From positions 62,001 through 126,000 of the forward strand of contig NZ_JAODOO010000011.1 of the NCBI RefSeq assembly GCF_025398335.1: a stretch of 64,000 bases of DNA, written 5' to 3'. Under the pieces are notes generated by a model. It saw only the letters and a program-made list of their open reading frames with translations. It was not told the DNA's origin and did not search any database. The position numbers were made by a program, and so were the translations under genes. This stretch comes from Clostridium sp. CX1 (GTDB taxonomy: Bacteria; Bacillota; Clostridia; Clostridiales; Clostridiaceae). Shown one piece after another: positions 7,166 to 16,809 of the stretch; position 1 is the first letter of the stretch, and the number at the start of each line of letters is the position of its first letter.

Positions 7166-9721
7166 CTATTTTTTCTTTCTATAAGCAGTATCCTCTAAAG
7201 GTAACTTTGTTCTAAAATTACCATCAAGTCTGAAGTATGCTCCTTGCACCGCTGGCGCTGTTGGAATTGAAACAATTTCTCCAATACCCTTAGCTCCATA
7301 TGCAAGAGAGTCTTTATTTTTCTCTACAATTATTGGTTGAATTTCAGGAACATTTGTAGCTCTAAATAATCCTAAAGTACCAAACTTAGCTGTAGGAACT
7401 GCATCCTTTAAAGGATAATCTTCTGTAAGGGCATATCCAAGAGACATTGTTACTCCGCCTTCAATTTGTCCCTCAACATTTATTGGGTTAACAGCCTTTC
7501 CTACATCGTGAGCTGCTACTACCTTCTTAAGCATTCCATTTTCATCTAAAATTACAACCTGAGTTGCAAAACCATAAGCAACGTGGCTTACTGGATTTGC
7601 TTTGTCAGACCCCATTGGATCAGTAACCCCTACGTATTCACCATAGAAGTCTTCTCCACTAAGTTCTCCAAGGGATTTTTCCTTTAATGCTTCCTTAAGT
7701 TTTAAAGCAGCCTGTTTTGTAGCTTCTCCTGCAAATACTGTCTGTCTTGAAGCAGTAGTAGTTCCTGAGTTTGGAGTTATTGAAGTATCTGGAGCATCTA
7801 CAACAACTAGTTCAGGTGATATTCTTAAAGTTTCACATACCATTTGAGTGGTAACAGTTCCTAGACCTTGACCTATACAAGCTGCACCGGTTCTTACATG
7901 AACCTTTCCATCTATTACAGTTAGTCTACATCTACCTACATCAGGAACTCCAACTCCTAGTCCACTGTTCTTCATAGCACAAGCAATTCCTGCATAAGTA
8001 TGTTTTTCAAACTCTTCTTTTACAGCTAAAAGAGTTTCTTTAAGAGCAGTATCTGGCCCTGCAATTTGTCCATTTGGAAGAACTTGTCCTGGCTCTATTG
8101 CATTTCTAAATCTAATTTCCCATGGAGATATTCCAAGTTTTTCAGCTAAAAGGTTTAAATTACACTCAGAAGCAAAGGCGGACTGAGTAACTCCAAAACC
8201 TCTAAATGCTCCCCCTGGTGGATTATTAGTGTAGACAGTCATTCCTTCTACCTGAACATTTTGGAAATTATAAGGTCCTGCTGCGTGAGTACATGCTCTC
8301 TGAAGTACTGGACCTGCTAGTGAAGCATAGGCTCCACAGTCAGTTACGATTGTTGCTTTAAATGCAGTTATTATTCCATTTTCATCACAAGCTGTTGTAA
8401 CTTCCATTTCAGCAGCATGTCTCTTAGGATGTACCATTAAACTCTCTTTTCTACTTAAAAGAACTTTAACAGGTTTTTTAGAAACATAAGCAAGAAGTGC
8501 TGCATGGTGTTGAACACTCATATCCTCTTTTCCACCAAAGCCACCACCTACATATTTGCTTATTACTCTTATCTTATCTGCTGGAAGACCTAAAAGATCT
8601 GAAATTTCATGCTGCTCATCATATATATTTTGTCCACCAGTATATAGAAGTACCCCATCGCCATCTGGCATAGCTAAAGCACACTCTGGCTCTAAGAAGG
8701 CATGCTCTGTAAAAGGAGTAGAGTACTTTTCTGTTACCACATATTTAGCTTTTGCTATAGCTTCATCTACATTTCCTCTCTTTAACAACTCTTTTCTTAA
8801 TACGTTTCCGCCTTCATGTATTTTAGCTGCTCCTTCTTCTATAGCCATTGTTGGAGAAGTAAGAGGTGTTCTTTCTTCATAATCCACCTTAATTAAGTTT
8901 AACGCCTCTTTTAAAGCCTTCTTGCTTGTAGCAGCTACTAATGCAACTGAATCACCTACATATCTTGTTTCTTCTCCTACTGCAATCATAGCTGGCCAGT
9001 CCTTAACAAGGTGTCCTATAAATCTCTTTCCTGGTACATCCTTAGCAGTTACTACAGCAACAACGCCTGGATGTTTTTCTGCCTCTGATATGTCAATACT
9101 CTTTACTAAAGCTCTAGGATACTTAGTCCTTAAAGCTGAACCATAAAGCATTCCTTCTACCTGCATATCATCTACATATTCAGCAGTACCTAATACCTTT
9201 TCTTTAGCATCTACTCTGTGTAGATTTTCTCCCATAAGTCCTTTGCACTCAACCTTTGGCGGTATATAACCTTCTCTTAAAGCCTTAGCTACCATAGCTA
9301 TTGCTTTCTCAATCTTTACATATCCTGTACATCTGCATATGTTTCCCTTTAAAGCATTCTTTATTTCCTGGGAAGTTGGGTTTAAGTTTTTATCTAATAA
9401 GCCTTTTGCACTTATAACCATACCCGGTATACAGAAACCACACTGTACTGCTCCTGCATCTGCAAAAGCCCAAGAATATACATCTTTTTCTCTTTCTGAT
9501 ATACCTTCTACAGTTAAAACTGATTTTCCCTCAACTTTAGCTGTAGTTAAAATGCAAGCTCTCATAGCCTTTCCATCTACTAGCACCATGCAAGCTCCAC
9601 AAGCACCTTCGCCACAGCCATTTTTAACAGATGTAAGTCTAGTATTTTCTCTTAAGTACTCTAGTAAATTTATATCCTCTCCTGCTGTCACAATATTTCC
9701 ATTTAAATTAAACTTAAACAT
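7166..9721 (-). CDS. xdhD: selenium-dependent molybdenum hydroxylase (xanthine dehydrogenase family), fused 2Fe-2S and Mo domains
   Basis: This 851-residue protein fits the selenium-dependent xanthine dehydrogenase family. Residues 1-150 hold two 2Fe-2S clusters (C36, C41, C44, C56 and C94, C97, C129, C131). The rest is the molybdopterin domain, ending with GAKGIGE, whose Glu is the catalytic base. There is no FAD domain and no separate FAD subunit gene nearby. Enzymes of this class hydroxylate purines (xanthine/urate or 2,8-dioxopurine chemistry) at a Mo centre carrying labile selenium, not selenocysteine, in keeping with an uninterrupted frame. It sits 3 bp after hydA and near the yqeB/yqeC cofactor genes. 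The exact substrate is inferred from context. Confidence 0.92.
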   Translation of the reverse strand: MFKFNLNGNIVTAGEDINLLEYLRENTRLTSVKNGCGEGACGACMVLVDGKAMRACILTTAKVEGKSVLTVEGISEREKDVYSWAFADAGAVQCGFCIPGMVISAKGLLDKNLNPTSQEIKNALKGNICRCTGYVKIEKAIAMVAKALREGYIPPKVECKGLMGENLHRVDAKEKVLGTAEYVDDMQVEGMLYGSALRTKYPRALVKSIDISEAEKHPGVVAVVTAKDVPGKRFIGHLVKDWPAMIAVGEETRYVGDSVALVAATSKKALKEALNLIKVDYEERTPLTSPTMAIEEGAAKIHEGGNVLRKELLKRGNVDEAIAKAKYVVTEKYSTPFTEHAFLEPECALAMPDGDGVLLYTGGQNIYDEQHEISDLLGLPADKIRVISKYVGGGFGGKEDMSVQHHAALLAYVSKKPVKVLLSRKESLMVHPKRHAAEMEVTTACDENGIITAFKATIVTDCGAYASLAGPVLQRACTHAAGPYNFQNVQVEGMTVYTNNPPGGAFRGFGVTQSAFASECNLNLLAEKLGISPWEIRFRNAIEPGQVLPNGQIAGPDTALKETLLAVKEEFEKHTYAGIACAMKNSGLGVGVPDVGRCRLTVIDGKVHVRTGAACIGQGLGTVTTQMVCETLRISPELVVVDAPDTSITPNSGTTTASRQTVFAGEATKQAALKLKEALKEKSLGELSGEDFYGEYVGVTDPMGSDKANPVSHVAYGFATQVVILDENGMLKKVVAAHDVGKAVNPINVEGQIEGGVTMSLGYALTEDYPLKDAVPTAKFGTLGLFRATNVPEIQPIIVEKNKDSLAYGAKGIGEIVSIPTAPAVQGAYFRLDGNFRTKLPLEDTAYRKKK

Positions 9722-9724
9722 AGC

Positions 9725-11119
9725 TTATTCTCCTTTTTCTAAAAGTGATTTTCTAGGAATGTATTTTCCAACTGGCTCTTCTGTAACTATTTTTGAATCT
9801 CTAACTACTTGTTTTCCTCTTAAAAATACATCTTTAATTCTTCCTTCTTGTTCAAAACCCTCATAAGGTGTATAGTCAACCCTTTGAGTTTGATTCTCTG
9901 CAGATACCGTCCATCTCTCCTTTGGGTTTAACACTACAATATCTGCGTCACATCCTACGGCAATAGTTCCTTTTTGCGGAAAAAGTCCAAATAACTTTGC
10001 TGCATTGGTAGAGGTTAAAGCCACCAAATCATTTATAGTTATCTTTCCATTAACAACTCCATTTGTATAAAGTAATGATAACCTATGCTCTACCCCTGGT
10101 GCTCCATTTGGTATTTTACTAAAATCATCAATTCCCATATCCTTTTGTCCTTTATAATTAAAGGAACAATGATCTGTAGCTATAGTGTCTATCTCACTGT
10201 TTTGTATTCCTCTCCACAAAGCATCTTTATCTATATCCTTTCTAAGAGGTGGAGACATAACATACTTTGCTCCATTAAAACTACCTTCTTCACTTTCATA
10301 ACAAGAATCATCTAGTAAAAGGTATTGAGGACATGTTTCTGAGTAAACTTTTATTCCTCTTTTCTTTCCATCTATAATACTTTCCAAGCCATCTTTTGTA
10401 CTTAAATGAACTATATAAACTGGCGAATCAGCCATTTCTGCTAACTGTATAACTCTAGATATTGCTTCCCTTTCAGCCGCTGCCGGTCTAGTTATAGCAT
10501 GATACCTAGGATGATTATTTCCATTATTTTTTGCTTCTTTAACTAAAGTATCTATTACATCTCCATTTTCACAGTGAAATCCAATTAATGCACCTATCTC
10601 TTTGCCTTTTCTTAATGCACTAAATATTGACCCATCATCTACTTGAAGAGTATTCTTGTATGCCATATACATTTTAAAAGAAGGTACTCCTTCCTTTATC
10701 ATGTCCTCCATTTCAGCGCATACCTTTTCATTCCAATCTGTTATTGCCATGTGAAAACCATAGTCACAATAAGACTTATTATCTGCTTTCTTGTGCCAAT
10801 TGTTTAAACCTTCCTTTAAGCTTTCCCCCTTATTTTGAGTAGCAAAATCTAAAATAGTAGTAGTGCCCCCTATTATAGCCGCCTTAGTTCCACTACAAAA
10901 ATCATCTGCTGTAACTGTTGAACCAGTGTCTAAATCAAAGTGAGTATGAGGATCAATAGCACCAGGTAAAAGATAACAGCCTTCTACTGATATTATCTCA
11001 TCTCCCTCTTTCTCTAGGTCCTTTCCAATAGAAATAACCTTCTCTCCTTCTATTCTTATATCTGACTCATAGGTATCCACTGCTGTTACAATTTTACCGC
11101 CTTTTAGTACTATACCCAT
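9725..11119 (-). CDS. hydA: dihydropyrimidinase / D-hydantoinase (HydA/HyuA)
   Basis: This 464-residue cyclic amidohydrolase opens imide rings. The dinuclear metal site is visible: HTH (58-60), the carboxylated Lys in PSFKMYMAYKN, His in VYIVHLST, and the catalytic Asp in ATDHCSFN. Length and motifs are those of hydantoinase/dihydropyrimidinase. E. coli carries the orthologue (hyuA) in the same type of cluster, where it is associated with anaerobic urate/purine degradation. Start ATG with AAGGAGAG; the gap to xdhD is 3 bp. Confidence 0.93.
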   Translation of the reverse strand: MGIVLKGGKIVTAVDTYESDIRIEGEKVISIGKDLEKEGDEIISVEGCYLLPGAIDPHTHFDLDTGSTVTADDFCSGTKAAIIGGTTTILDFATQNKGESLKEGLNNWHKKADNKSYCDYGFHMAITDWNEKVCAEMEDMIKEGVPSFKMYMAYKNTLQVDDGSIFSALRKGKEIGALIGFHCENGDVIDTLVKEAKNNGNNHPRYHAITRPAAAEREAISRVIQLAEMADSPVYIVHLSTKDGLESIIDGKKRGIKVYSETCPQYLLLDDSCYESEEGSFNGAKYVMSPPLRKDIDKDALWRGIQNSEIDTIATDHCSFNYKGQKDMGIDDFSKIPNGAPGVEHRLSLLYTNGVVNGKITINDLVALTSTNAAKLFGLFPQKGTIAVGCDADIVVLNPKERWTVSAENQTQRVDYTPYEGFEQEGRIKDVFLRGKQVVRDSKIVTEEPVGKYIPRKSLLEKGE

Positions 11120-11166
11120 GCAGCACTCTCCTTTCAGATTTTCAGCTTAATTCAATATATACTTAA

Positions 11167-11195
11167 ACGTCAGATGTTTATAAAGCATCTGACGT
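11167..11195. other. intergenic stem-loop between permease and hydA
   Basis: A perfect 10-bp stem (11167-11176 with 11186-11195), 9-nt loop, without a strong T-run on either strand. It sits in the 141-bp gap inside the operon and is a candidate RNA processing or partial termination site. Confidence 0.6.
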
Positions 11196-11260
11196 AAAAG
11201 TTATTTTAAGTTATATATAAAAATACTTAGCGCGTGTTTAGGACATCTTATTACACATGT

Positions 11261-12622
11261 TTATTTCTTCGAATTGCCTAATTCATTGAATATTATATTA
11301 AGAAATATAGCAGTTATAGTTCCTGTAGTCATTCCACTTTGGAAAATAGTATTAACCCAAGATGGAAATGCTTTATAAAAATCAGGAATTATTAAAGTTA
11401 TCATCGCTATACCAATACTTATAGCAACTATTATTCCATTCTTTGTGCCATCAAATTTAACTTCACCTAGGGATTTTATTCCGCCTACCATAATCATTCC
11501 AAACATCATGAATCCAGCTCCCCCTAAAACTGGATAAGGTATTGCTGCAACTAATGCTGCTACCTTTGGCAAAAATCCTAGTGCTATAAGTATAATTCCT
11601 GCAGAAACTGCAGTATATCTACTTTTTATACCTGTCATATTTACAAGACCAATATTTTGACCTAGTGCGGTTCTTGGGAAGGTGTTAAAAACTCCCCCAA
11701 TCATTGTACTAAGGTTCTCTGCTCTTAAACCTCTTACAAGGTTTTTCTCATCTAATGGTTTCCCAACTATTTCGTGAAGGGCTATTATATTCCCAGTTGC
11801 TTGGGTCATGATAACGAATATTACCAAAGTCATTGAAATAACTGCTGTTATATCAAAATGAAAACTTCCGAAACGAAATGGCATATCTAACCCTATTAAA
11901 CCAGCTTGACTAACTCCACTGTAGTCAACCATCTTAAATATACTAGCTACTATAGTTCCAATAATTAAACCTAACAGTATAGATATATTGTTCCAAACCC
12001 CTTTTAAAACCTTACTTAGTATTAGTATTGTTACTAATACAAATAGTGCTAAAAAGATATTTTTAGGACTTGCATAGTCAGGGGAGGCTGGATTGTTTCC
12101 AGCAGCCCATTTTATTGCTACTGGTATAAGACAAATACCCATTATTGTTATAACAGATCCTGTTACTACCTTTGGGAAAAACCTTAGCAGCTTTCCGAAA
12201 AAAGGTGCTATTAGCAATCCAATTAACCCTGAAATAAAAGTAGCACAAAATATTGTTCCTAATGCTAATGATGGATCTCCTTTATAACTTAATCCAATAG
12301 CTACCATAGAGTTTACTGCTGCCATACTAGCTCCTTCAATAAGTGGAGCTTTTGCCCCTGCAAAACCCTTAAGCCCTACTCCTTGTATTAATGTAGCAAC
12401 ACCTGCCATTAAAAGGTCTGCGTTGATTAAAAATACTATCTGCTCTTTACTAAGCCCCAAAGTGTTTCCTAGAATTAGTGAAACCGCAACTCCCCCAGCA
12501 CACATTACCAGAACATGTTGAAGTCCAAAAATAATTAATTGACTAATTGGAAGTTTTTCATCAACGGGTGCAATTTTATTCTGTTCTTCATTTTCTACAA
12601 CTGAAATCTTTGGATTTTCCAT
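11261..12622 (-). CDS. NCS2 family nucleobase (xanthine/urate/uracil) permease
   Basis: This 453-residue polytopic membrane protein belongs to the nucleobase:cation symporter-2 family. The family signature QNIGLVNMTGIKSR is visible in the second half, among about 12-14 hydrophobic segments. It imports a nucleobase, presumably the purine degraded by the flanking enzymes. E. coli has equivalent permeases (ygfO/ygfU) next to its cluster. The start follows ssnA by 19 bp, so the two are cotranscribed. Xanthine, urate and uracil transporters cannot be separated by eye. Confidence 0.9.
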   Translation of the reverse strand: MENPKISVVENEEQNKIAPVDEKLPISQLIIFGLQHVLVMCAGGVAVSLILGNTLGLSKEQIVFLINADLLMAGVATLIQGVGLKGFAGAKAPLIEGASMAAVNSMVAIGLSYKGDPSLALGTIFCATFISGLIGLLIAPFFGKLLRFFPKVVTGSVITIMGICLIPVAIKWAAGNNPASPDYASPKNIFLALFVLVTILILSKVLKGVWNNISILLGLIIGTIVASIFKMVDYSGVSQAGLIGLDMPFRFGSFHFDITAVISMTLVIFVIMTQATGNIIALHEIVGKPLDEKNLVRGLRAENLSTMIGGVFNTFPRTALGQNIGLVNMTGIKSRYTAVSAGIILIALGFLPKVAALVAAIPYPVLGGAGFMMFGMIMVGGIKSLGEVKFDGTKNGIIVAISIGIAMITLIIPDFYKAFPSWVNTIFQSGMTTGTITAIFLNIIFNELGNSKK

Positions 12623-12640
12623 AACCTACACCTCTATACC

Positions 12641-13963
12641 CTAAATTCTATTCCACAGCTTATTTGCAGCTTCTCTTGACTTAGAGAGTATCTCTGCTTC
12701 ATCTACACCTATGAGTTTTCTATTCTTCATTAAAATTCTTCCGTTTGCTATTGTTGTATCTACGCTTCTACCTGTCATACCAAATAAAATATGGCTATTA
12801 TAATTTGAACTGTTCATTAAAGTGTGAGGATTATAATCAACTATAATTAAATCTGCATAAGCTCCTGCTTCAATGCTTCCTACTGGCCTGCTGAAGTAGT
12901 TTGAGGCTATTTTTTTATTATTGTCAAAGAGCATTGTAGGAACTTCTGCCCAAGCTACACTTGGATTCGAAAGATTATGTTTATGTATTATGTTTGCAAC
13001 TTTCATAGATTCAAACATATCACTAGTATATCCGTCTGTGCCGAGACCTACAGTTAAACCTTTTCTCATCATTTCTATTACAGGAGCACATCCTACTGCA
13101 TTTCCCATGTTTGATTCTGGGTTATGAACTACATTTGTGTTAGTTTCTTTTAAAATCTCCATTTCAAGATTATTGATATGAACACAGTGAGGAGTAATGG
13201 TTTTCTCTCCTAACATATTGAAGTCCATTAGTCTTTGGACAACCCTTTTTCCATATTTGTTTAATGAATCATAAACATCTGCTATTCCTTCTGCTGTGTG
13301 TATATGATATCCACTGTTTAGCCCTTCCATTGCCGCTGCACACTTTTCCATTGTTTCATTGGAAAGTGTCATTGAAGCATGTAGTCCAAACATTCCCTTT
13401 ATCATATCTTCACCATCAACATTAGCATGCTTTATAAAGTTAACGTTTTCTCTTATGCCTTCTTCCATTATATCTTGACCATCTCTATCTGAGACCTCAT
13501 AACATAAGCAGCTTCTTACGCCCATTTGCTTAGAAGCCTCTGCCATGGTAAATAAGCTATCTGTAATAGCCATCGGACTGGCATGATGATCGAATATAGT
13601 AGTTGTTCCATTTTTAATACAATCAATTATTGTTACTAAAGCACTATATTTTACATCTTCAAGAGTAAGTGCTTTGTCCAGTTTCCACCAAAGATTTTCT
13701 AGTATTTCTACAAAGTTTGTTGATGGTGCTGAGGCCATTCCTCTAGCAAAAGCACTATAAAAGTGCATATGGGTGTTAACCATTCCTGGCATAATTACCT
13801 TTCCTTCTGCATCAATAAATTCTGCATCTGGATACTTTTTTCTAATGTCTGATGTATTACCAACTTCTTTTATTATGTTTCCTTCTATAGCTACACAGCC
13901 ATCCTTAACATAAGGCATCTTATGGTCTTGAGTAACCAGTCTTCCATTTCCTACAAGCAGCAT
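12641..13963 (-). CDS. ssnA: SsnA, amidohydrolase of the purine/selenium cluster
   Basis: This 440-residue aminohydrolase is of the SsnA family, related to guanine deaminase and chlorohydrolases. Visible metal ligands are NTHMHFY (~65-71), YHIHTAEG, TPHCVHI and LGTDGYTSD. SsnA genes occur almost only with xdhD, ygfK and hydA, and are linked genetically to anaerobic purine catabolism. It probably acts as a deaminase on a purine-derived intermediate; older annotation calls it a putative selenium metabolism protein. It starts 29 bp after the D-aminoacylase-like gene. Confidence 0.92.
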   Translation of the reverse strand: MLLVGNGRLVTQDHKMPYVKDGCVAIEGNIIKEVGNTSDIRKKYPDAEFIDAEGKVIMPGMVNTHMHFYSAFARGMASAPSTNFVEILENLWWKLDKALTLEDVKYSALVTIIDCIKNGTTTIFDHHASPMAITDSLFTMAEASKQMGVRSCLCYEVSDRDGQDIMEEGIRENVNFIKHANVDGEDMIKGMFGLHASMTLSNETMEKCAAAMEGLNSGYHIHTAEGIADVYDSLNKYGKRVVQRLMDFNMLGEKTITPHCVHINNLEMEILKETNTNVVHNPESNMGNAVGCAPVIEMMRKGLTVGLGTDGYTSDMFESMKVANIIHKHNLSNPSVAWAEVPTMLFDNNKKIASNYFSRPVGSIEAGAYADLIIVDYNPHTLMNSSNYNSHILFGMTGRSVDTTIANGRILMKNRKLIGVDEAEILSKSREAANKLWNRI

Positions 13964-13992
13964 TTCTTTCCTCCTTGTCTAGACAGCTAAGC

Positions 13993-15579
13993 CTATCCTT
14001 TTCTTAATACCTTACCAGCTAATATTTTATTGTATACACCGTTATCTATAACTATATTTCCGTTTATAAGAACGTAATCTATACCTACTGGATACTGTAT
14101 AGGGTCAACATAAGTTCCTTTGTCCTCAACAGTATTAGGATTAAAAATAACTATATCTGCATAGTTACCTGCCTTTAGAACTCCTCTCTCTTTAATTCCA
14201 AAGACCTCTGCAGGTTTTTTAGTCATTTTGTATATAGCTTCTTCAAAAGTTAAAGCCTTTTCTTCTCTCACATACTTACCAAGAACTCTTGGAAAGGCTC
14301 CAAATACTCTCGGATGCGGCTTTCCTGCTAAAAGACCATCGGTGCATACATTTTGTTCTGGTCTATTTAAAAACTTTATAACATGTTCTTCAAGACCATA
14401 AAAATCTACCATACCTACAGCATTTTCTTCTTCATAAAGAAGATTAAAGGTAGCGTCATATGGATTCTTACCTCTTATTTGTCCTATTTCCACTAAGTTT
14501 TTGCCTACTAAATCCTCATTTTTCTCAGTTTTTACACTGGTTACAAAAATCTGATCTAGCCCTGCAAAATCTACAAAGTTATCCCAGCCTGGTATTCCGT
14601 TTTCCATATCCTCTACCATCCTTGCTCTTAACTCAGGGTTTTTAAGCCTTTCTAAAAGCTTATCTGTGCCACCATCATGAGCCCAAGGTGGAAGAATTAC
14701 ACCAAGCATTGTGCTGCCAGCTACGTATGGATATTGGTCAAAGGAAACTCTAATGCCTTCTTCCTTAGCCTTCTCTAGTAATTTAATTACTTCATCTATA
14801 TACTTCCAGTTCTTCTTTCCACATACCTTAAAATGTGAGAAGTGAACTTTTACTCCTGACTCTCTTCCTATTTGAATAACTTCTTCCATAGATTCTAGGA
14901 TAGTATCTGCTTCACTTCTTTGATGGACTACAAATACTCCATCGTACTCAGCTACTACCTTACACATCTCTATAATCTCTTTAGTTTGTGAATAGGCACA
15001 AGGCATATATATAAGACCTGTTGAAAGACCATATGCTCCAGCTTCCATTTCTCTTCTGGTAACCTCACACATCTTTTGAATTTCTTCTTCTGTTGGCTGT
15101 CTGTTATCAAGACCTAAAACTTCCATACGGATATTTCCATGAGGTACTAAATAACTCTCATTTAAACCTATGCCTTTCTGTTCCATCATCTTAAGATAGT
15201 TATCTGTAGTTTCATAAGTCCAATCTATTTCATCACTATCTCCATCTAGCCCTGCTAGATTTTTTCTCCAAGGACTTATATATTTTTGTGGAAGCGGTGC
15301 CATAGATATACCGTCTTGACCTAAAAGTTCTGTGGTTATTCCCTGACGTATTTTTGTTTCATTAAAAGGGTTTACAAGTATTTTTAAATCCGAATGGCTA
15401 TGAGTATCGATAAATCCTGGAGCAACTATCATTCCTTCAGCATCTATCACTCTGTCAAATTGCTTTTCTTCAACCTCACCTATTTTTACAACACGATCAT
15501 TTTCTATAAGGAGATTGGCTTTTACAGCCTTATCTCCTGTACCATCTATAATTAATCCATTTTTGATTAAAGTCTTCAT
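13993..15579 (-). CDS. D-aminoacylase-like amidohydrolase with altered metal motif
   Basis: This 528-residue protein looks like an N-acyl-D-amino-acid deacylase: HSH (60-62), FVVHQRSEA, KVHFSHFK and CTDGLLAGKPHPR are in order. In characterised D-aminoacylases a Cys in a GNCG motif bridges the metals; here the segment reads GQDGISMAP with Asp89 at that place. It is therefore probably not an ordinary D-aminoacylase. In this operon it may hydrolyse a ureido or amide product of ring opening. It is not part of the E. coli-type cluster. It begins 15 bp after ygeY. Confidence 0.8.
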   Translation of the reverse strand: MKTLIKNGLIIDGTGDKAVKANLLIENDRVVKIGEVEEKQFDRVIDAEGMIVAPGFIDTHSHSDLKILVNPFNETKIRQGITTELLGQDGISMAPLPQKYISPWRKNLAGLDGDSDEIDWTYETTDNYLKMMEQKGIGLNESYLVPHGNIRMEVLGLDNRQPTEEEIQKMCEVTRREMEAGAYGLSTGLIYMPCAYSQTKEIIEMCKVVAEYDGVFVVHQRSEADTILESMEEVIQIGRESGVKVHFSHFKVCGKKNWKYIDEVIKLLEKAKEEGIRVSFDQYPYVAGSTMLGVILPPWAHDGGTDKLLERLKNPELRARMVEDMENGIPGWDNFVDFAGLDQIFVTSVKTEKNEDLVGKNLVEIGQIRGKNPYDATFNLLYEEENAVGMVDFYGLEEHVIKFLNRPEQNVCTDGLLAGKPHPRVFGAFPRVLGKYVREEKALTFEEAIYKMTKKPAEVFGIKERGVLKAGNYADIVIFNPNTVEDKGTYVDPIQYPVGIDYVLINGNIVIDNGVYNKILAGKVLRKG

Positions 15580-15594
15580 TATTAATCACCGACC

Positions 15595-16785
15595 TTACTT
15601 ATTATAAACCGCCTTTAATATTCCATAGTATCCTTCTGCACCTTTGAAAAGCTGGTCTTGCTCTATATATTCATCTATTGTATGAGCTAAGTTTTCTTTA
15701 GAAGGTCCAAATCCTATAGTTTTTATTCCTCTCTCTCCTGCATAGTGACTTCCATTTGTGCAGAAAGAGTATTGAGTAATTTCTGGATTTAATCCTGCTT
15801 CCTTTAGTCCCTTATACGCAGCTTGAACATATTCATCCTGCTCATCATATAACCAGCCTGGGAAGAATCTTTCTCCCTCTATTGTTTCCCCAGTATAGCA
15901 AGTTTCTCTTCCAATAGCATAAGAAACCTTTGCATTTAACTCTGAGTCCTCTGCCATCATTTCTTTTAGTAAAGCTTCAACTGGTGCAAGTACACCTTCC
16001 TTTGTTTCTCCAACAAGAAGTCTTCTATCAAAAGTAGCTCTACAGTAATCTGGAACTACTGATGCTCCTGGATATGGAGATGACTTAATATCTGTAAGAA
16101 CTAATATTCCTTTTCCAAGTCCATCCTGTTCTGGGGCTTCAAGCTTTTGAACTCTGTCAATAACTTTTGCCATTTTATAAACAGCATTTACTCCCTTTTC
16201 TGGATTTGCTGAGTGTGCAGGTTTTCCAAAGGTTTCAATAACGATTTCTCCACGTCCACGTTGTCCTATTTTTAAGTTAAGTTCAGAAGCTTCTCCTATT
16301 ACTACATAGTCTGGGTTAACTTTTTCACTTATTTTACGAGCAGCAATTCCTTCAAATATTTCCTCATGAACTACTCCTGCAACATAAAGGTCTCCGGCGA
16401 AATCTTTATTTGTATCCTTAGCAAAATATGAAACAGCAGCTATCATAGCACTTACTGCACCTTTCATGTCTGAAGCTCCACGTCCATAAATCTTTCCATC
16501 AACTAATTCTCCACCAAACGGTGCATGTGCCCATTTTGAATCATCTGGAACTGGAACTGTATCTATATGTCCATCAAATAATATAGCTTTTCCTGGTTTG
16601 TTTCCTTTTACATGACCAATTACATTTCCGTAAGCATCCACAAAACAATCATCAAATCCCATTTCTGTAAAAGCATTTTTTATAGCCTCTACTACCTTAC
16701 CTTCTTCACCAGAAACGCTTGGCTGTCTTAAAAGCTCCTGGCATAGCTTAGTTAACTCTTCTCTTCTTTCATTTGTCATCATCAT
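15595..16785 (-). CDS. ygeY: YgeY family M20 hydrolase
   Basis: This 396-residue M20 zinc hydrolase has the motifs DGHIDTVPV (metal His/Asp), YGRGASDMKG, the EE pair in VVHEEIFEG and the C-terminal NGSHYAGERG. YgeY members travel with ygeX, ssnA and xdhD. They are annotated as peptidase or putative selenium metabolism hydrolase, and are thought to remove carbamoyl or acyl groups from diaminopropionate-type intermediates. That role is an inference from context. AGGAGG lies 9 bp before a triple ATG start. Confidence 0.92.
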   Translation of the reverse strand: MMMTNERREELTKLCQELLRQPSVSGEEGKVVEAIKNAFTEMGFDDCFVDAYGNVIGHVKGNKPGKAILFDGHIDTVPVPDDSKWAHAPFGGELVDGKIYGRGASDMKGAVSAMIAAVSYFAKDTNKDFAGDLYVAGVVHEEIFEGIAARKISEKVNPDYVVIGEASELNLKIGQRGRGEIVIETFGKPAHSANPEKGVNAVYKMAKVIDRVQKLEAPEQDGLGKGILVLTDIKSSPYPGASVVPDYCRATFDRRLLVGETKEGVLAPVEALLKEMMAEDSELNAKVSYAIGRETCYTGETIEGERFFPGWLYDEQDEYVQAAYKGLKEAGLNPEITQYSFCTNGSHYAGERGIKTIGFGPSKENLAHTIDEYIEQDQLFKGAEGYYGILKAVYNK

Positions 16786-16809
16786 CTCTACATTCCTCCT
16801 ATTCTTATA

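Noticed and set aside
7166..9721. Selenocysteine (in-frame TGA) in XdhD or neighbours
   Set aside because: All frames are uninterrupted; selenium use here would be as a labile cofactor ligand, so no SECIS element is expected.
9339..9866. A 175-codon + strand frame opposite xdhD/hydA
   Set aside because: It is antisense to two well-supported enzymes, with no start signals and no recognisable domain.
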